Shown: positions 59,654-64,000 of the stretch, piece after piece
Position numbering within the stretch: the first letter of the stretch is position 1
How the letters are laid out: each line of letters begins with the position of its first letter
Origin: Desarmillaria ectypa
Lineage: Eukaryota > Basidiomycota > Agaricomycetes > Agaricales > Physalacriaceae
Assembly: GCA_030407005.1 (NCBI GenBank)
Contig: JAUDYN010000007.1
Location: forward strand, 1,984,001-2,048,000
DNA length: 64,000 bases
Reading direction: 5' to 3'
Position numbers and translations under genes: made by a program
Notes under the pieces: model-generated
What the model was told of the DNA's origin: nothing
The model's input: only the letters and a program-made list of their open reading frames with translations
Databases searched by the model: none

Positions 59654-60160
59654 ATGGCGACTGCTTATTACGAATTCTACCGTGGTTCTTCGTATGTTCC
59701 GCTCGCCCGCGGGTACTGGACAAAGACGTGGACTCACCGATACTTAAAGCATCGGGATGGCGCTGACAGATTCACTGGATGAACTGATTACAAGTGGAGC
59801 CATCACACCTCAGTTGGCTATGAAGGTTCTGCAACAGGTTTCGTGGGAATTCTCTAACGGGGTGTCTCTATACTCATGCTTTTGCAGTTCGACAAGTCGC
59901 TTGCAGATACGATGGTGAAGCAGGTGAAGGTGAAGACATCCTTGAAGGTGCGCGCATGTTCTGTTCCTTGTGGAGGAATGCATTCTAACGTAGCTCGACA
60001 GGGCCACCTTCATACATACCGTTTGTGTGATGACGTCTGGACATTCATCGTGAAGGATCCGTCATTCAAAATGGAGGGGAGCGAGCTTGTTAGTGCTCCG
60101 AGAATAAAAATCATTGCCTGCAAGAATGGCGAAGCAATAGAAGCGGGGAAGAAACAATAA
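59654..60160 (+). CDS. TOA2: TFIIA gamma (small) subunit
   Basis: General transcription factor IIA small subunit; with the large subunit it stabilises TBP on promoters. Four exons: 59654-59691 ([13 protein letters not shown]), 59750-59837 ([19 protein letters not shown] with [10 protein letters not shown]), 59888-59947 ([20 protein letters not shown]) and 60002-60160 ([19 protein letters not shown], ending EAIEAGKKQ). The first two exons form the four-helix bundle part, the last the beta-barrel. About 114 residues, the usual length. All junctions are in phase. Core motifs are unmistakable. Confidence 0.95.
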
Positions 60161-60499
60161 ATTCTGTTTCTCTGCAGTAATGGACTTTCGCTTTCCTCGT
60201 CGCTATCATCGTGTAATCCGTACACTGCTTTCCATTGATTTTTCCGTTTACTAGATTATGTGGTAACGACGCAGCTCTACCTTCTCTCCTTGTCAACGAT
60301 GCAATGTTCAAGTGCCATTCAATTTGCCGGATAGATTTGAGATGAAATTCAACGATCAAAATGACGTTGGTTTGATTGTCCTTGGCAAACATGGCCATGG
60401 ACGTTCTTTTGTTCTTTATCTCAAACATTCACGCTTTCGAGACTACGCATGAAATGAGCGCGTCTTTTATTCGGTTTTAGACGCACATTTCTATACTTT
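60161..60499. other. Intergenic region
   Basis: 339 nt between TOA2 and RAM1 on the same strand. No additional feature seen. Confidence 0.5.
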
Positions 60500-62006
60500 A
60501 TGATGGCACCAACATACACACCTACCGACGCTTATCCTACATCGACTTCCCATACCCAGCGGGAAACTGAGGAGGTCTTGCTGAAGTATCTGCCTTTGCC
60601 TGGGAATGATAACACGAAGGCCTCTTCCTTGGAGCTCCAGAAGACGAAGCACATGCAGTGGCTTGTGCGAAACCTTGCCCAGGGATTCCCTGCCAGATAC
60701 ATATCGCAGGATGCGAGTCAGCCGTGGTTAATGTTCTGGACTTTACAAGCGTTTAGTGTTCTCGGAGTCGCACTGGATCCCGGGAATAAGCAGAGGTGTG
60801 TTCATGCTTTGTGTTCTGACATGTAGCGATACTAATTTGATTCCGTTCGACAGAGCTATTGATACGATCCTGGCTTGGCAACATCCTGATGGTGGATTTG
60901 GAGGTGGACCAGGACAGGCAGCACATCTCCTCCCAACGTATGCTGCTGTGTGCGCGCTCGCTATTGCTGGAAGACCGGGTGAAAGAGGCGGATGGGATCA
61001 GATTGACCGGTGAGTCTCGTCAAGGGCTGTATAATACAGGGTCTGAGATATCATTCACAGGGTGAAGATGGCACAATTCTTCATGTCTCTGAAACAACCC
61101 GACGGATCTTTCCTCGTTGCCCACCATGCTGAAGTGGACATGCGAGGCATTTACTGTTTGTTAGTCGTCGCCACACTTCTTGATCTTATGACACCCGAGC
61201 TGGTGAATGGTACTGCCGAGTTCGTCAGGTCGTGCCAGACATATGAAGGAGGGTTTGCGTCTGCGTCGCAGCCTTACTTTGGGGAGGACGGCTCATTGCT
61301 AAAGAGTCCAAGACCCCCGCTGGGCGAGGCACATGGGGGGTACACATTCTGCGCGTTAGCGTCCTGGGTTCTTCTTCAGCCAATGACGGATGAGAAGTTG
61401 GATAATATTAACGAGACGAATCTGCTGCGATGGCTAGTCCAGATGCAAGGAGTGGAAATCGAGCTTGGGGGATTTAAAGGTCGGACGAACAAGCTCGTGG
61501 ATGGATGCTATTCGTGGTGGGTGGGGGGTGCATTTGCTCTTCTGGAGGCAATCCATGGGCATCATCACTCTTCTCCTCCTCATGAAGAGGAGAAGCACGG
61601 GGATGGCGAAGATGGATGGATCGATATGGACGAATCGTTGCTCAACCGGGAGGCGCTGCAAGAGTATATCCTTCTTGCCGGGCAGCATCCTGTAGGTGGC
61701 CTCCGGGATAAGCCACCGAAGAGTGCAGATGCGTACCATACGCTATATTGTCTGGCGGGCTTATCTGCCGCGCAGCATAGGGTTTTTCCCTCGGAAAAGA
61801 AGTTTGAAGAAGTGCACTCGGGATGGAAAGGCTCGGATAAATCTACAAGAAAGAAAGTGTTTTCCGAAGCACTCTGTTGGCAGGAAGACGAGGCGGGTTC
61901 AAAGTTTGTTGGGGGGAAAGCGAATCGAGTGAACGCATCTCATCCTTTGTTTAATCTGACCGTTACGCATAGCAGCGCGATTATGAGGTATTTTTATGGG
62001 CAGTAG
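60500..62006 (+). CDS. RAM1: Protein farnesyltransferase beta subunit
   Basis: Catalytic subunit that attaches farnesyl to CaaX proteins such as Ras, some Rho proteins and basidiomycete mating pheromones. Three exons from MMAPTYTPTD at 60500; ATG 60503 is also possible. Prenyltransferase alpha-alpha barrel motifs: PWLMFWTLQAFSVLGV, HPDGGFGGGPGQAAHLLPTY, QPDGSFLVAHHAEVDMRGIY, CQTYEGGFAS, EAHGGYTFCALASW and GGFKGRTNKLVDGCYSWWVG. The zinc-binding Asp and Cys lie in VDGCYSWW and the zinc-binding His in DAYHTLYCLAGLS, so the catalytic site is complete. Ends HSSAIMRYFYGQ at 62006; about 465 residues. A His/Glu-rich insertion (HGHHHSSPPHEEEKHGDGED) sits between the last repeats. The beta subunit of geranylgeranyltransferase I is excluded by overall motif match, judged by eye. 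Confidence 0.92.
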
Positions 62007-62849
62007 AATCATAGAGATTACTGGTATGTTTTCTTTGCCTGGAACTTTCGAATCTCGAGATTGTAACGCGATTTTAGTCTTGAATTGCTAGGTCGGGCCA
62101 CCGTAACAAATGGTCTAGGTTAACTTACAGAACCTGGTCCGCACAATCTCATCGATGACCTTCGATACATCTCGAGGCTCTTAATCGTCGTGGAAAGCCC
62201 CACTTCATGGGCTACGTACCTTTTTTGTATTGCATTATTCTTTTACAATATATTATATGCACATGATGCATCCGGATGTCCCAACTTCAGCGAACTTCCC
62301 GTTGCTTTACTCAAAACTGACCGTCTTCCTTGATTGCTTCCAGCCTTATAACTTTTCCTTCGTTACCACGCGCCGCATACAGATCGCCAAAACGAAAAGA
62401 GTCGCCATCGTCGACAAATCCTTTCTTTTCCTGATTGCCTTGCCTTCTCCATTGCGCGCGCTCCCCAGCCTGCCTGCATTCACATATCGTTACCCGAATT
62501 GGGCCGGCTTAGACACCATCGACATTGGGACAGACAGCAACTTGAAGTACAGTACGCGTTAATTCCAAAAAATCAAATCGTTGATACACATCTAGTACGA
62601 TCATTTCTGTCTGCACCACATTTCTATACTGCACCCATGCATTCCGCCATGGATCCTTCGGAGAATGAACAGGAGGACGGTCACCCCTTGACCTATTTGC
62701 TCAGTAGCAGATCGAGCTATTCTTCCAAACAGACCAACACCACTTCCTTCAAGAAAGGTTGTGAGATCCGCAAGGATGCTAGGTATGTTATGATGATCTG
62801 ACAACTCGGCAGGATACACACATTCTCGGAGCCTCTGTAAGCAAACGGG
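62007..62849. other. Intergenic region
   Basis: 843 nt. Short frames on both strands (for example plus 62230-62562) have no recognisable family. 3' flanks of RAM1 and of the unknown minus-strand gene meet here. Confidence 0.45.
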
Positions 62850-63950
62850 CTAGGCAGGGTTATTGGGACAAAGGCTTGCAAGGTCATGGAGAGGCTTGCT
62901 GAGGCCCACCGACGAGAAGAGTGCAAACAGCAAATAGGACGTCAGACTCACGGAGGTATCCCAAGAAATTTTAAGATATCTATCCAAATTTGAGAATGGG
63001 AGTCCACTAATAAATCTCTGTATGGTGCGTAATAGGCAATCAAATTGATTGAAAATTTCGTCGGGACGTGAGTGAAGCTTCTCGACCAGCCCGTTGAAGA
63101 GACGCTCAATATCAGCATACTCAAAGGCCTCATTCATGATGGGTGAGAACTGAAAGAGACGGTGAACGAGGAAAGCAGGAAAACGGGCCCAGAAATCGTT
63201 TAGAGCCCACTTGCCATCCTCAAAGGTGATTCGGATGAACTTTACAGCCAGGTCTGGGGTACACCGGTATTGGGCGATGAATAAAGGTAGAGGGGACGTT
63301 GATTCCAACATGCTCAGAGAAAGCATTAGGGCGGCACGCAGGTGTTCAGCAGGCACTTCCTTTTTCCCGTATTGATCTGATAATAGCAGGGTGTAAAACA
63401 GCTTCAGGACAGCATGTCAATGGTTAGTGAGATCTACCTTAGGGATCCTCCCTTCAAGCGAAGAGTTGATCCCACAAAACTTCTCGATCTTTGAGATGAC
63501 CCGGCAGAATACATTCCCTTTGGAAGGAAGATTCCTGTGTGCTGAATAGAGGGTGAGCCGGCAATGGTCAAGAGAAAACAATACCTTGGATCCTGAGGTG
63601 AAGGGTATTCATCTGGGTCACCAGGATTGAAGACACTGTCGATGGCATTCAATCGGCCTTGGACAATGCCTGTTACCCATGGATACAGATGCATTCCAAT
63701 AGCAAGCCGAAGACTGATTGCTTCACTATTTGCATTATTGAATATCTTCATTTCTTTCCATTCAAAAGTGACTAGGGGAGGGGAGCCGCTGTAGAGGATG
63801 TTTATCCAAAAAATTGACGAATCTTCCTCCAACAACGGAAGGGCTTGCAATAAACATTTGGTCACGTCGAGGTCATCTGGACCGAGTGGATGATGAAGTC
63901 CACTCCCCACCGCTGTAGTTCCATGTATCGAAACTGACGCAACCGGCACC
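62850..63950 (-). CDS. Unknown protein, 5' end uncertain
   Basis: Helical protein of unknown family. A first exon group shows VTKCLLQALPLLEEDSSIFW and SLRLAIGMHLYPWVTGIVQG, with a probable 45-nt in-frame intron at about 63541-63586. A 74-nt intron (GTGGGA to CTGAAG, with a CTAAC branch point) then joins SFxLFYTLLLSDQYGKK to LRAALMLSLSMLESTSPLPL, KWALNDFWARFPAFLVHRLF and FSNLDRYLKISWDTSVS, stopping at 62850. The frame enters at about 63950 without an ATG, beside an AG acceptor, so the true start lies in an exon to the right, within or beyond the window end. Pattern of hydrophobic helices suggests an alpha-solenoid, which is inference. Confidence 0.55.
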
Positions 63951-64000
63951 TATCACGCGGTGTTCCAAATGGGACTGACATGTATTAGTGCATTCGTTGT

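Noticed and set aside
63434..63500. Apparent frameshift in the last gene at the CTAAG|GTAGAT donor
   Set aside because: An upstream GTGGGA donor gives a 74-nt intron with a good branch point and the right phase, so no frameshift is needed.
32478..64000. Possible biosynthetic or defence gene cluster
   Set aside because: The genes are conserved housekeeping functions without shared pathway, tailoring enzymes or transporters expected of a cluster.

Overview
The window is nuclear DNA of a filamentous basidiomycete, most likely a mushroom-forming Agaricomycete. Almost every gene is cut by short introns of about 45-75 nt with GT-AG ends and CTRAY-like branch points. Protein families are fungal, several look basidiomycete-restricted, and there are no bacterial operon signals. 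All gene models below were built by reading splice sites by eye; none was tested with transcript data or a database search.

Layout. (1) 1-9.8 kb, accessory-like left end: a decayed LYC1-type acetyltransferase copy beside an apparently intact one, a broken non-LTR reverse transcriptase fragment, a basidiomycete multi-pass membrane protein gene with a probable nonsense codon, then an intact MSC2-type zinc transporter. (2) 10.1-28 kb: a thioredoxin-TPR protein, then two paralogous Zn2Cys6 transcription factor genes pointing away from each other (11.3-14.8 kb minus, 23.0-26.4 kb plus). They enclose a CUE/CCCH/DUF1771/SMR protein and a coiled-coil protein. TAM41 (mitochondrial CDP-DAG synthase) follows. 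(3) 28-32.4 kb: gene-poor, AT-rich stretch holding an intron-containing tRNA-Arg(CCG). (4) 32.4-64 kb, dense housekeeping block: Nudix CoA pyrophosphatase, VMA12-like V-ATPase assembly factor, ataxin-10, LEO1, a basidiomycete protein of unknown function, a small unknown gene, clathrin heavy chain, a Rho3-like GTPase in 11 exons, an unrecognised minus-strand gene, dynein intermediate chain, a DASH Hsk3-like protein, an acidic AT-hook nuclear protein, TFIIA gamma, farnesyltransferase beta, and the 5'-truncated end of an unknown gene.

Functional links. The window carries both the farnesyltransferase beta subunit and a Rho GTPase ending in CVVM, a CaaX box of the farnesyl type. LEO1 and TFIIA gamma are RNA polymerase II factors; clathrin, dynein intermediate chain, VMA12 and Rho3 are trafficking or polarity functions. 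I see no evidence that these form a co-regulated cluster. The most unusual features are structural: an 8-nt microexon conserved between the two transcription factor paralogs, a zinc cluster split over six exons, and a 206-residue Rho GTPase split into 11 exons, including ones of 13, 19 and 21 nt and one GC-AG intron. No convincing new multi-gene system (defence, CRISPR, biosynthetic cluster) was found.
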